A stretch of 64,000 bases of DNA, from positions 309,838-373,837 of the forward strand of contig JBCCOS010000001.1 in NCBI GenBank assembly GCA_039025235.1, in the 5' to 3' direction. Shown piece by piece: positions 42,448 through 51,302 of this stretch; position 1 is the stretch's first letter, and each line of letters begins with the position of its first letter. This DNA comes from MED-G105 sp039025235. Its GTDB lineage: Bacteria > Pseudomonadota > Alphaproteobacteria > Caulobacterales > Parvularculaceae. The notes beneath the pieces were generated by a model. It had not been told where the DNA came from. It ran no database searches and was given only the letters and a program-made list of their open reading frames with translations. A program made the translations under genes and the position numbers.

Positions 42448-43323
42448 TCACGTTTTACGTTTGTTGATTCCAAAGCGATCGGCCATGCCAATATCCAGTA
42501 AGCGCTCTGGAATGAGACGTGGAATGATCCAGTTCATCAATTTATGTCTCATAATAGCATAGCGCGTTTTTCCTGCTTTCCCTGTTAGGATATCAGCCAC
42601 AAGTTCCCCGACTTTCGATGCTTCAATGCCGATTTCGCCTTGCTCTTTCATTAAACCTTTCATCCGTTCGAGCAGGGGGGCATACTCGGTCTCCAGATAT
42701 GGCTCAACGTCGAGCTCTTCTCCCTTATTCCAAATCGGTGTTTTGACTGCGCCTGGTCCAACAACCACAACATCTATTCCGTGCATCAACAATTCGCGGC
42801 GAAGGGAAGCCGAAAATGCTTCAAGAGCGTGTTTTGACATGGCATAGGGAGATAAAAAAGGTGTTGCGATTTTTCCAGCAACAGAACTCATATTGATGAT
42901 TTTTCCGGGTGGGCCTGTTCTTTCTTGGTCAGCGCCCAAAAGTGGAACAAAGGCTTGCGTCGTCCTTATTGCTCCAAACAGATTAATATCGAACTGTTTT
43001 CGGACAACGTCCAAGTCAATATATCGAAGGGGCCCGCCGAGTGCGACTCCAGCATTGTTCACAAGGCCCGAAAGGGTGCGCCCCTCCAGGGCAACGCTGA
43101 CTTGCTCTGCCGCATCGTTTATTGCGCTTTCGTCGGTTACATCAAATATAAGCGGTGTAAATGAATCGCCATATCGCTGAATTGCATCGTCGGCGTCACT
43201 TTCTTTCCGTACACTGCCAAAAACGCGCCAGCCTCTTTCAAGAAGCGCTTCGACCGCTGCCCGGCCAATACCGGATGAGATACCCGTAATCACAGCGGAA
43301 TGAGAGAAATAATCTGACACCAT
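42448..43323 (-). CDS. SDR-family oxidoreductase
   Basis: This encodes 291 residues with TGISSGIGRAAVE, NNAGVALGGPL and YAMSKHALE. The C-terminus (NWIIPRLIPERLLDIGMADR) resembles membrane-associated or 17-beta-hydroxysteroid-type SDRs. It is transcribed with the glutathione S-transferase and rlmB in the same direction, with 68 bases between it and the former. Confidence 0.88.
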   Translation of the reverse strand: MVSDYFSHSAVITGISSGIGRAAVEALLERGWRVFGSVRKESDADDAIQRYGDSFTPLIFDVTDESAINDAAEQVSVALEGRTLSGLVNNAGVALGGPLRYIDLDVVRKQFDINLFGAIRTTQAFVPLLGADQERTGPPGKIINMSSVAGKIATPFLSPYAMSKHALEAFSASLRRELLMHGIDVVVVGPGAVKTPIWNKGEELDVEPYLETEYAPLLERMKGLMKEQGEIGIEASKVGELVADILTGKAGKTRYAIMRHKLMNWIIPRLIPERLLDIGMADRFGINKRKT

Positions 43324-43391
43324 GGATTATGTTCCAAAAAATAAGGAATGAAGTAGGAGCCTTGCCCTGTTTCTTCGCGGTTGACGATCGA

Positions 43392-44027
43392 TTAGCGGCC
43401 AAGTTTTCTGAGATAGCGGGCATTAATTTCTTCTGCCTTCCGTGCCGCGGGACGTTCGTTCAAGCGATCAACATAGGCCTGAAGGATAGGGTCTTCGGGG
43501 ATGTGTTTTGTCATGATACCAAATTTTATCGTGGTGCCGATTACAACGTCTGCTGCACTGAATTGATCCCCTAATATATATGTTTTGTCCGTAACGGCTG
43601 ACCGTAATGCGGTAATGACGTCTTCTGCACGTCCATGTCCTGCCCTTGCAGGGTCCGCAGTCTCGCCGCCGCGCGCTTTGTCTATCATCATCGGATCAAC
43701 ACAGGATGGGGCAAAAAACATCCACCTAAAATATGTTCCGCGTTGTCGGTCATTAAGAGCAGGAGCCATGCCCGGGCCCGGAAACGCATCGGCCAAATAA
43801 GCACAAATGGCGGCGGCTTCGGTTACGATAACATCACCGTGGACCAATGCTGGGACTTTGCCCATGGGATTAATAGATAGAAAGTTTGGTTTTTTCTGTT
43901 CGCCTTTTTGTAGATCAACGAGCTCAATCGTGCAGGGCGAGCGTAACTCCTCATTCATCCAGAGGGTCGTTAGCCCCCGTGACTGGGGATCATGATAGAG
44001 AACAGCATCAGACTCGGCGGAAACCAT
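43392..44027 (-). CDS. Glutathione S-transferase
   Basis: This encodes 211 residues. The N-terminal thioredoxin-like domain contains NPMGKVPALV and VTEAAAICAYLAD, the cis-Pro and glutathione gamma-glutamyl sites; the C-terminal helical domain has FSAADVVIGTTIKFG. It ends 5 bases before the rlmB stop region and is co-directional with the SDR. It belongs to the bacterial GST group without a clear substrate. Confidence 0.9.
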   Translation of the reverse strand: MVSAESDAVLYHDPQSRGLTTLWMNEELRSPCTIELVDLQKGEQKKPNFLSINPMGKVPALVHGDVIVTEAAAICAYLADAFPGPGMAPALNDRQRGTYFRWMFFAPSCVDPMMIDKARGGETADPARAGHGRAEDVITALRSAVTDKTYILGDQFSAADVVIGTTIKFGIMTKHIPEDPILQAYVDRLNERPAARKAEEINARYLRKLGR

Positions 44028-44032
44028 TACTT

Positions 44033-44956
44033 TTACCTTATGTTGGAATGATCTGCACTGATCGAGACGGTCGCGTCTCGTGATGATCGATGCACGGACT
44101 GTTGTGCCCTAAGAGAAAAACTCACGATTGCAGCGGCGGTGGATACATTTAAACTTTCAACTTTTTCCGAAATTGGAATGCGATAAAGGGCATCGCATTT
44201 TTCCTTAACAAGCGCACGAAGCCCCGTTCCTTCAGCGCCGAGCACAATAACAACCGGGCAATCTGATGGAATTTTTCCAATATCTTCTCGACCTTCGCCC
44301 ATTAACCCTGCGCAATAATAACCGAGTTGTTTTAATTCGTCTAAGGCCCTCGCGATGTTTACGACCCGAGCGCAAGGAATGTGTTCGATTGCACCGGCAG
44401 CAGCCTTTGCTAAAGCGCCCGAAAAAGGCGGTGTTCGCCTGTCTTGGGTTATGATGCAGCGGGCCCCGAAAGCAGCGGCGGACCGAAAAATTGCCCCGAT
44501 ATTTTGAGGGTCAGTGATTTGGTCGAGCACAAGAACGATGTCATTCGTTTCTGGATTATGGCAGAGCTGTGAAACGGGTCGTGCCGGGAGTTCTTCTACT
44601 TGGGCGACCAGCCCCTGATGGGCAATATCAGGCTTTGTTGTCCCACGAGACGTACCGTTAGATCTGTTTAGGTTGAAAGCCTGCAGAATGTTGTCAATTT
44701 CCTGTGGTGACGCCTCTTCTGTTGAATCCAGAATTGGTTGTTCGATGAAGGCTTGCGATTGAAGCCAGTCGCGGGCATTCTTCGTTGCAATAAGACGCAA
44801 AATCTTTCTTTCAGGATTCGTTACTGCTGCGGCGACGGCATGGCGTCCATAAAGCCATAAGTTTGCTTGCGCCTTAGCGCGTTTCTTTTTGCGATTGGAT
44901 TTGTTCTGCGGTCTCTTTTGTTTATCGATCACGAAACAATCCGTTATAATAAGCAT
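44033..44956 (-). CDS. rlmB: 23S rRNA 2'-O-methyltransferase RlmB
   Basis: This encodes 307 residues of the TrmH/SPOUT family. A basic N-terminus (NKSNRKKKRAKAQ) precedes the L30-like substrate domain (LWLYGRHAVAAAV). The trefoil-knot SAM site is IVLGAEGTGLR and ISEKVESLNVSTAAAI. It methylates Gm2251 of 23S rRNA in E. coli. The position next to tRNA-Tyr is common in alphaproteobacteria, as I recall. Confidence 0.9.
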   Translation of the reverse strand: MLIITDCFVIDKQKRPQNKSNRKKKRAKAQANLWLYGRHAVAAAVTNPERKILRLIATKNARDWLQSQAFIEQPILDSTEEASPQEIDNILQAFNLNRSNGTSRGTTKPDIAHQGLVAQVEELPARPVSQLCHNPETNDIVLVLDQITDPQNIGAIFRSAAAFGARCIITQDRRTPPFSGALAKAAAGAIEHIPCARVVNIARALDELKQLGYYCAGLMGEGREDIGKIPSDCPVVIVLGAEGTGLRALVKEKCDALYRIPISEKVESLNVSTAAAIVSFSLRAQQSVHRSSRDATVSISADHSNIR

Positions 44957-45261
44957 TCTGGGCTCGAGGGGTTGAACAACTTTCTGCCGACGAGTTTAGA
45001 GCCGTTCCGTCTCAAATGGAATCGCTAAACGGCTTTAGGTCTTTGATTTTAGCCGCTTTCGGGCGCTCAACCGGTTACCATTTGCGCTCGGAAGGCTCTT
45101 GCAGCACTGATTCCTTAAGTCATGGTCGACGTGTTTTCTTGTTATGCTCAAAAATATCATATGATGCCTCGGTGCAGTTGCGGATCTCGGTAGCTTTGGT
45201 TATACCGCGCCCTCTCACGAAGGATCGTTTGAATTCGGTTTTATGATCGACTGGTTATTAT
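44957..45261. other. Intergenic region between rlmB and tRNA-Tyr
   Basis: It contains repeat B copy 1 (44,997-45,097) and the tRNA promoter. Frames seen here are not coding. Confidence 0.5.
44997..45097 (+). repeat. Interspersed double-hairpin repeat B, copy 1 (degenerate)
   Basis: It has two hairpins: AGAGCCGTT...AACGGCTTT and a second with ACCGGTTACCATTTGCGC. It aligns with the copies at 61,167-61,274 and 63,862-63,969 but is less perfect. Confidence 0.55.
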
Positions 45262-45347
45262 GGAGGGGTGGGAGAGTGGTTAAATCCAGCAGACTGTAAA
45301 TCTGCCCGCTTCGGCGTACGCTGGTTCGAATCCAGCCCCCTCCACCA
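45262..45347 (+). tRNA. tRNA-Tyr (anticodon GTA)
   Basis: The 86-base gene has acceptor GGAGGGG paired with CCCCTCC, the anticodon GTA in GACTGTAAATC with a 5-bp stem, a long variable arm as in bacterial tRNA-Tyr, the T-loop GGTTCGAATCC and an encoded CCA. It is intact. Its 3' half is nearly duplicated at 47,073-47,129. Confidence 0.97.
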
Positions 45348-45352
45348 TTTTC

Positions 45353-45432
45353 CATATCTCACGACAATGCGCTTCACGCATATTTCCGATGGGGCGCCCT
45401 GACCGGGCAACTTACAGCCATGCGTTTGGCTG
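45353..45432 (+). repeat. Interspersed palindromic repeat A, copy 2
   Basis: It begins 5 bases after tRNA-Tyr and shares CATATCTCACGAC and GGGCGCCCTGACCGGGC with 29,365-29,446. The hairpin ATGCG/CGCAT and the GCCC/GGGC stem could make it a tRNA 3' processing or terminator structure. Confidence 0.7.
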
Positions 45433-45475
45433 CGGTTTCTGCAAGGTGCATGTCCTTTGTTCGATAGCTTCATAT

Positions 45476-46126
45476 CTATTTGACCTTTACAGTGCGAGTG
45501 ATCGTGCGGAACGTCAACGAGACGCGCCGACTTCTCGGTGTACGCACGCCGGCAATGACATCAGATTGCCTCGCCGGGATACTATGTTTCCAATGATGTC
45601 TCGCTTCTCCTTTCATAACCAAGAGACTTCTGGGCTCTAGCACAAGTTCGATATCATCCGTATCTGAAGAGTGATGCTCCAAAAGCGTTTTAGCAAATTT
45701 AATCTTGCAGCTACTTTTCAGGCTCAAAGAGGCGATGGTATCGCCGAAACACGGAATGCAATCCGTATGCGGTGATATCCCCTGGCCTGGTTTATATTCA
45801 TTGATAATGACTTGATCAGGCTTCGTATCGAATATCATTTGGTTTACTAGTCGATCGCATAGGGTGCCAAGCCATTCAGGTAGTGGTCCCAAGTAGCTCG
45901 TTTCGTCGACTCTGCGCGCCTTGTAATCGTATCGATAACCATAGTGTTGGACGCGCCGCTTTAGTTCGGTCGACCACGGTATTTCATCGATTATAGATAC
46001 AAGTCCGTGCTCTTCTGAAGGAGACACGAAATCGCCAAGCAGACTCAAGCCAGGTGGTTTGGGCCAAGGTTGTTCGGAATTAGGTGCCTCAAGCGCGTCG
46101 ATCAGGTTCGTCTGAGTACCGGTCAT
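45476..46126 (-). CDS. alkB: AlkB-like 2-oxoglutarate dioxygenase
   Basis: This encodes 216 residues with the Fe(II)/2OG motif H120-x-D122 in SPHTDC, a distal His (H181 in WKHSIPAR) and the R...R pattern RRVSLTFR. The GYRYDYKARR segment is similar to the nucleotide-recognition lid of the ALKBH8/AlkB group. It would remove methyl groups from DNA or RNA or hydroxylate a tRNA base. Its start overlaps the DUF2431 stop (ATGA), so the two are coupled. The pair lies between tRNA-Tyr and a tRNA-Tyr-like fragment. Confidence 0.87.
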   Translation of the reverse strand: MTGTQTNLIDALEAPNSEQPWPKPPGLSLLGDFVSPSEEHGLVSIIDEIPWSTELKRRVQHYGYRYDYKARRVDETSYLGPLPEWLGTLCDRLVNQMIFDTKPDQVIINEYKPGQGISPHTDCIPCFGDTIASLSLKSSCKIKFAKTLLEHHSSDTDDIELVLEPRSLLVMKGEARHHWKHSIPARQSDVIAGVRTPRSRRVSLTFRTITRTVKVK

Positions 46127-46842
46127 TTCTGTTTAAAAACCCAGGTGCAAAACTTGGCGTGCTCCGAAACGGCGCTTTCTTCGTCGTTGGTGTTAATGTG
46201 AGTGTATCCTCTAAATGCTGTGGGATAAAAGCGATGAATGCGTTCGATCTCAAACCGAGTTTTCTCCGCAGCGAGAGGGAACTGGAATACGCCTCGATAG
46301 TGCGGCGAGTCGACTGATGTGATCAAAACGCGTGCCCCTGTCGTTAGGACATCGTTTGATGACTGCAGGAACGCTCGGACTAAATCGTGATTTGGGTTGC
46401 GACCGTAATTGGGCTGCCGACTTCCAACGTTTGGAAAATTAAAGATGACGGTTTGAAAGAGGTTTTTCGAAAAGCTTTCATTGAGCTTCCTTGCGTCGAC
46501 ATTGTGTTGGACGCGTGTCCCGGCAGTCCGGAGTTGTGAGGCGTTTTTTACGCCGGCACGAGGCAAACGTGCCGCTGGTTGAAGTGTCGTCGCAACCAAG
46601 GACTTAGCGTCGATGGTTCGAGATCGTATGAGGCTTAGCGAGAAGCTCAAATCTCCTTCTCCAACGAGAAGCGTTCTTCCTTTCCGCATTTGTTTAGGAA
46701 AACCGAAAGCCCTGCCATCGACATCAATGACGTGTTTCAGCTCATGGATAAAATCCAACGCCAATCGTTTTGTGAGTTGAGCGTTGGCGCAGTAGTCGTG
46801 ATGAGTGCTGGGGACGGCTCTAGTGAAACTTGTTAGCGACAT
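46123..46842 (-). CDS. DUF2431 (BMT5-like) methyltransferase domain protein
   Basis: This encodes 239 residues, starting behind a strong TAGGAG. The SAM-binding start LLVGEGDLSFSLSL (58-71) and FNFPNVG are the signature of DUF2431, the domain of the yeast Bmt5 25S rRNA m3U methyltransferase. It is rare in bacteria as far as I know. A following FLQSSNDVLTTGARVLITSV gives the rest of the Rossmann fold. It is coupled to AlkB-like gene, suggesting a modification and removal, or repair, pair. Confidence 0.85.
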   Translation of the reverse strand: MSLTSFTRAVPSTHHDYCANAQLTKRLALDFIHELKHVIDVDGRAFGFPKQMRKGRTLLVGEGDLSFSLSLIRSRTIDAKSLVATTLQPAARLPRAGVKNASQLRTAGTRVQHNVDARKLNESFSKNLFQTVIFNFPNVGSRQPNYGRNPNHDLVRAFLQSSNDVLTTGARVLITSVDSPHYRGVFQFPLAAEKTRFEIERIHRFYPTAFRGYTHINTNDEESAVSEHAKFCTWVFKQK

Positions 46843-47054
46843 GTTCGAACTCCTATCCCCTCGACGCTATTTTAAGGGTGCCGACGCTGTGTTCGATAAG
46901 TTTTTTTTATTTGCTTTGCGATTTAACAGGTTGGCCGCCCGGTGCGCTAAATCTGTGTCAGAGCGAGTCACCTAAGCAACGAGTTGTCGTTACTTTTCCA
47001 CACAAACTGACACACTTTGAATTATGGATCGGATAAGTTCAATAAAAACAATAG

Positions 47055-47129
47055 GGTGGGGTACTCGGGTGGAAACTGTAAATCTGCCCGCTTCGGCGTA
47101 CGCTGGTTCGAATTCAGCCCCCACCACCA
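47055..47129 (+). pseudogene. tRNA-Tyr-like remnant
   Basis: From ACTGTAAATCTG onward the sequence equals tRNA-Tyr except for two or so changes, up to the encoded CCA. The D arm and 5' anticodon stem have lost about 11 bases and no longer pair. Yet the acceptor stem is intact through a matched change: GGTGGGG with CCCCACC instead of GGAGGGG with CCCCTCC. It is probably an attachment-site duplicate rather than a functional tRNA. Confidence 0.75.
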
Positions 47130-47545
47130 TGTCATCACCTATTGAAATTAAAGATAAAATAATACTGATCGATTCCTTTGCGCGTTAAGCCGTTAAAACC
47201 GCGAGACGATTTAACGTATGCACTAATGTTTCGCTTAGATGAAGCACTGATGTTCGCGGTTCTAACAAGTTGAATTTTAGATAGAAATCATCATCGCAGT
47301 TTTTGGGAAATTTTGTGCCCTAAAGTACGGCTACTGACACACTTGTGGAACACTCATCCAGCAATTGTTGCAATTGCGGTGGGGCGGAATTTCAATCAAA
47401 CGAACTGCTCCTTCGGACCTGAAAGCAGCCTATTTTGCCTATTTTAAGTAGGGGTTGCTGTGTTTCCGGCGTTCCCGAGCTAAACGACTGGCTTAGGATA
47501 CGAGCAGGCCGTTATCACTGCTGAGAGAAATACCCCGGGGGAGCG
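47130..47545. other. Intergenic region
   Basis: Nothing recognisable in 416 bases except a ribosome-like GGGGGAG before the next gene. Confidence 0.4.
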
Positions 47546-47863
47546 ATGAAGAACACAAAAGCACTATTTATTTTCACAAACACTGCGTTACCCCTCGCGA
47601 TTACGACGGCATTGCGCATTATCGATCCGCCGATACCTGTGGGCCTCTATGTCGGTTTTGCTTCGGTGTTGGCCATTACGGCGGCCAATTACCATTTTGT
47701 CAAAGTAATAAAAACTTGGCGAGTAATCATTTGGGTTGTCCTGTTTTCCAATTGGATCGCGCTGATTGGTTTTGGGGAGCTCAGTGTTTTTTCGGGAGCG
47801 GTAAACATTTATACAATGGTACGAATATTCCTCACCTATCCCTTTGAGTACCCATCGGCGTAG
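47546..47863 (+). CDS. Small membrane protein
   Basis: This encodes 105 residues with three or four hydrophobic segments (ALPLAITTALRIIDPPIP, LYVGFASVLAITAANYHFV, VIIWVVLFSNWIALIGFG). A good GGGGGAG site precedes the ATG. There is no family I can name. It lies alone near the tRNA-like remnant. Confidence 0.65.
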   Translation: MKNTKALFIFTNTALPLAITTALRIIDPPIPVGLYVGFASVLAITAANYHFVKVIKTWRVIIWVVLFSNWIALIGFGELSVFSGAVNIYTMVRIFLTYPFEYPSA

Positions 47864-47937
47864 TAAGTAAATATACAAAATTACTAACAAGAGTTCATTG
47901 TCATTCTACATCACCATTATTATTATCTGTATAACAA

Positions 47938-48339
47938 TCAAAATTGTCTAACATTGACGTCAATTGATAACCCAACAATGCTGTGGCTTTTAGCGCGTAA
48001 CATGATCGATGTAGCGACATTGCCAGAAATGGTTACGATACTGGACGAAGGGCCAACATCCGTTACAAGCTCGTCGCCGCCCTTGATTTCTACATCGAAC
48101 GTTGATTTTGTTTCACTCACTACTGAGTAGGAGACGCGTAACCTTGTAATATGATTGTCTGCATTTGGTCCGCGAACACCGAACTGGTTGAAGATCGGTA
48201 CCCATACGCCCCATACCAAAGCTGGTGCGGCAACCTCGCCAATCTTTTTGTATTCATCACTTGGAACGATTGGCGCTGTGCGGTCTGTCGCAAGACTCAT
48301 TGCCTCAAGAAGGGTATTGGCTCGAAACTCGTTTGGCAT
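47938..48339 (-). CDS. Hypothetical beta-rich protein
   Basis: This encodes 133 residues from ATG 48339, preceded by AGGT; a GTG 9 bases earlier is possible. The C-terminal half is strand-rich (RVSYSVVSETKSTFDVEIKG, IVTISGNVATSIMLRAKS). No signal peptide. It could be a small structural or binding protein; nothing similar recognised. Confidence 0.55.
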   Translation of the reverse strand: MPNEFRANTLLEAMSLATDRTAPIVPSDEYKKIGEVAAPALVWGVWVPIFNQFGVRGPNADNHITRLRVSYSVVSETKSTFDVEIKGGDELVTDVGPSSSIVTISGNVATSIMLRAKSHSIVGLSIDVNVRQF

Positions 48340-48348
48340 GTTACGCAC

Positions 48349-48807
48349 CTGCTAAAAGAGCGACGTCTGGATTCGCCGCTGATATATTTAGTGAAAAGAA
48401 TACACCCGGATGCGTCGTGTTCGATGAAATGCAGTGTTTAGGCGTCAAATGTTTGAAAAAGCTTAGGAAAGTGATTTCAAACGATCTTTGTCGGCGCTCA
48501 ATCTGATTGAGATGAATTTCTCAAAAATTGCAAGCCCACCTGAGGTAGGTCGCTTCGCGGACATATGACGACTTATGGAGCGCTATCGTCGATTTATGCG
48601 GATTCATCAGACCAAAATAATGGAAGAACTTCTTCAAGGCTCAAGACCATGTTGCCGGTTGATTGCTCCATACTATAGGCAAAACCTAAAGGGCTTGGTA
48701 AAGCCCCAGCGTCGTTCTTCTGAAAAGCTTTTCTTTTCCCTGTAAGTGAATCGTCGCCTTACTAAGTTAGTCCGTAAAAAGATCTTTATCAGTAAGATGG
48801 ACTACAG
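48349..48807. other. Intergenic region
   Basis: No gene seen. A G+C-poor stretch lacking clear promoters; short frames overlap one another on both strands. Confidence 0.4.
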
Positions 48808-49728
48808 TTATTTCATCTTTGCATCTAGAGGTGTTCCGATAAGGGTCTCGTAGAAACGACTTACCGCCAGTGTCGAAAAACTGCGCCGCCATATTATCGC
48901 ACGTTCCAATAGAGCATTGTCTTCCTTGAGCTTAATTTTTGCGACATCAGATCTGCTTGGGTCCAAATTGTCGGATACAACTAACGAAACCCCGTGACCT
49001 TTAGATACTAAATTCGCAATCATTGATGTTGGAAAGACTTCCATATCGATATTGGGAGAGATATTTGCTGCTCTAAACAACTCAAGCAGTTTTATGTGAT
49101 ACCCACTTTCATAGGTAAGTCGTCCCAATATAAAGTTTTCTTTCTCTAGATCAATCAAACTGAGTTGCCGCCGTTTTGAAAAGCGGTGATCTTTTGCAAC
49201 GAGCGCAAACAAAGGAACTTTATCGACCGTCGCGATCGAAAGCTCTTTCAAGTGAGGCCCAAGCGGCGGAGAGACGAGCGCAGCATCAAGATCTCCTCGT
49301 TCAACCATTTCCGCCAGTTGTCCTGAAAACCCTAGAATGACCTTCAGGTACACGCGGGGGTTCTCTGTTCTAAATCGGCTTAAGCACTCAGGAAATCGTC
49401 CGTATTCGAAATCACCCGTATAGCCTATCGACAAGGTTCCCTTTACCCCTGCGCTTATACCAACTGCTTCCTCGTGCGCTTCATCTAAGCGTTTCAAGAT
49501 GTCTTTCGCGCGAACATAAAATTCCTCGCCTTCAGCCGTCAGTATAACACCTTTCGAGCTTCGACTAATCAAACTGCACTTCACTGACAATTCAAGGTCG
49601 CGTAATTGTCTGCTGAGCGGCGGTTGCGATATATTGAGCCTGTCGGCTGCGGCACTTATGCTGCGCTCCTCAGCGACAGCAATAAAATAACGTAGTTGTC
49701 GGAGCGTTGTTTTATCTGATAGCGGCAT
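48808..49728 (-). CDS. LysR-family transcription regulator
   Basis: This encodes 306 residues. The winged helix-turn-helix is LRQLRYFIAVAEERSISAAA followed by LNISQPPLSRQLRDLE. The effector-binding domain has GTLSIGYTGDFEYGRFPECL. It is divergent from the enolase-superfamily gene 388 bases away and probably regulates that gene and the aminotransferase that follows. Confidence 0.92.
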   Translation of the reverse strand: MPLSDKTTLRQLRYFIAVAEERSISAAADRLNISQPPLSRQLRDLELSVKCSLISRSSKGVILTAEGEEFYVRAKDILKRLDEAHEEAVGISAGVKGTLSIGYTGDFEYGRFPECLSRFRTENPRVYLKVILGFSGQLAEMVERGDLDAALVSPPLGPHLKELSIATVDKVPLFALVAKDHRFSKRRQLSLIDLEKENFILGRLTYESGYHIKLLELFRAANISPNIDMEVFPTSMIANLVSKGHGVSLVVSDNLDPSRSDVAKIKLKEDNALLERAIIWRRSFSTLAVSRFYETLIGTPLDAKMK

Positions 49729-50115
49729 AATAGCGATAATTTTAGTGATACAGAGCGATGAGACTCAAAACGGTGTTTGAAACATTTGGGTTTGCAACAA
49801 ACGACTATGTTCTTATTAAACTAATCGAGTAATGAAAGCGATATGCCTGACGATGTGAGGTAATTGGCCGTTTAGCAAACAATAATCGCAGGTCATCCGG
49901 CCTATACCTTTTACTTTTTGGTATGGGTCACAAAAAAGTACTTTTCAGCAACGGTCTTCATATCCATCATAAAAAAAGACGAAATCATTACAGGTTTTAA
50001 AGCACACTCACCTTGTCGAAAGGTTGGTTGATTGGATGCTTATTGTTTTCCGATAGCTATCAATGGTTTTGGTCTTTTGAAAACGTCTTCTCGATCACCG
50101 GCCTTGTAACATCCA
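49729..50115. promoter_or_regulatory. LysR/enolase-gene divergent promoter region
   Basis: This 387-base A+T-rich space should hold LysR sites (T-N11-A). I see no strongly symmetric candidate. Confidence 0.4.
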
Positions 50116-51261
50116 ATGAGTAATTACACCATCCGTATTGATCATATTAAAACCCTTGTTATTGGCACCTCCGTATTGGTTTGGGTCACATTAGACGATG
50201 GAACGACGGGTATCGGTGAGGGTAATTTCATCGATTCGCCTCAGGCTGTTGTCACGATAATCGATGATCTGCGATCTGAGTTGTGTAGCCTAAAACCCCG
50301 GTCCATTGAGGAAGTAAGTGGGCACTTTCTATTTCGTCGATTTTTTCGCGACTCAGTAACAATGGCGGCCTTGAGCGCAATTGATCAAGCACTATGGGAT
50401 GCCCGTGCGCGTCAATTGTCTGTCCCGCTTTGGTATTTGCTTGGCGGAAGCGCCCGGCGTTCACTCCCCATCCTTGCTTGGGTGAGTGGCGATACGCAAG
50501 ACGACATTCTCAGTCGTGCCGAATCTCTGCTTTCGGATGGGTATCGCGCCTTGAAGCTTTATCCATTCGTGAAGGATTCATGGTCAGGAAGCGCCGCGTC
50601 ACGTCTGAACAACGCCGTTGAGATATGCATGGCGGTGCGAGACCTTGCCGGGTCGGCCGTCGATATAGGCGTTGAAGTTCACAGGGATCTCGAGCCGGCA
50701 TTTTTGGCGCCATTCTGTCAACGCATTGCTTCAATATCTCCCCTGTTCGTCGAAGACCCGACAATGCCGTTCCTTATCGCCTCGCAACGATCAATCCTGG
50801 AGCGGATTAATTTACCAATAGCGATAGGCGAACGTCATTTCACATCATGGGAGTTTCGAGAACTTTCCGACTTGCCGTCCGTGTTTACACTTCGGCCCGA
50901 TATCGGCCTTTGCGGCGGCGTGAGCCAATTTCGGAAGATCTGCGCTATCGCGGAATCGCGCCAACAAGCCGTCATAGCGCACAATTGCACGGGGCCAGTA
51001 GCGCTTGCAATGCACGCACAAATGGGGTCGTCGGTTCCGAACACGCCGTATGTGGAAATGATTGTGGAAGACTTTGCAAAGCGATTTCCGGAATTTGGCA
51101 CTCGGTTAAAAATCACTAACGGGGAAATCACCGTGTCTGACGAACCTGGTTGTGGGCCAATGCTTTTACCACAGGACTTTGGTGAGGACGCATCTTTGCA
51201 ACCCGCTTTCAAGCAGCCTGCTTATCGTGACGCAAAGGGCGACCTTATTGCCCGTGCATAA
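50116..51261 (+). CDS. Enolase-superfamily enzyme (mandelate racemase/muconate lactonising type)
   Basis: This encodes 381 residues. The capping domain is N-terminal. The barrel has ALKLYPFVKD, whose Lys is the base position, metal ligands in VDIGVEVHRD (Asp/Glu region), PLFVEDP and AIGERHF, and the end base candidate His in IAHNCTGPVAL. The pattern is nearest to sugar-acid dehydratases such as galactonate dehydratase. It precedes an aminotransferase by 41 bases, so the substrate may be an amino or hydroxy acid. Confidence 0.85.
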   Translation: MSNYTIRIDHIKTLVIGTSVLVWVTLDDGTTGIGEGNFIDSPQAVVTIIDDLRSELCSLKPRSIEEVSGHFLFRRFFRDSVTMAALSAIDQALWDARARQLSVPLWYLLGGSARRSLPILAWVSGDTQDDILSRAESLLSDGYRALKLYPFVKDSWSGSAASRLNNAVEICMAVRDLAGSAVDIGVEVHRDLEPAFLAPFCQRIASISPLFVEDPTMPFLIASQRSILERINLPIAIGERHFTSWEFRELSDLPSVFTLRPDIGLCGGVSQFRKICAIAESRQQAVIAHNCTGPVALAMHAQMGSSVPNTPYVEMIVEDFAKRFPEFGTRLKITNGEITVSDEPGCGPMLLPQDFGEDASLQPAFKQPAYRDAKGDLIARA

Positions 51262-51302
51262 TCACCACTTTAATCAGCGCACGACTTTGGAAAGGATATT
51301 CC

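Noticed and set aside
45258..45473. 71-codon frame on the minus strand (GLDSNQRTPKRADLQSAG)
   Set aside because: It is the antisense of tRNA-Tyr and of repeat A, a well-known kind of spurious gene call.
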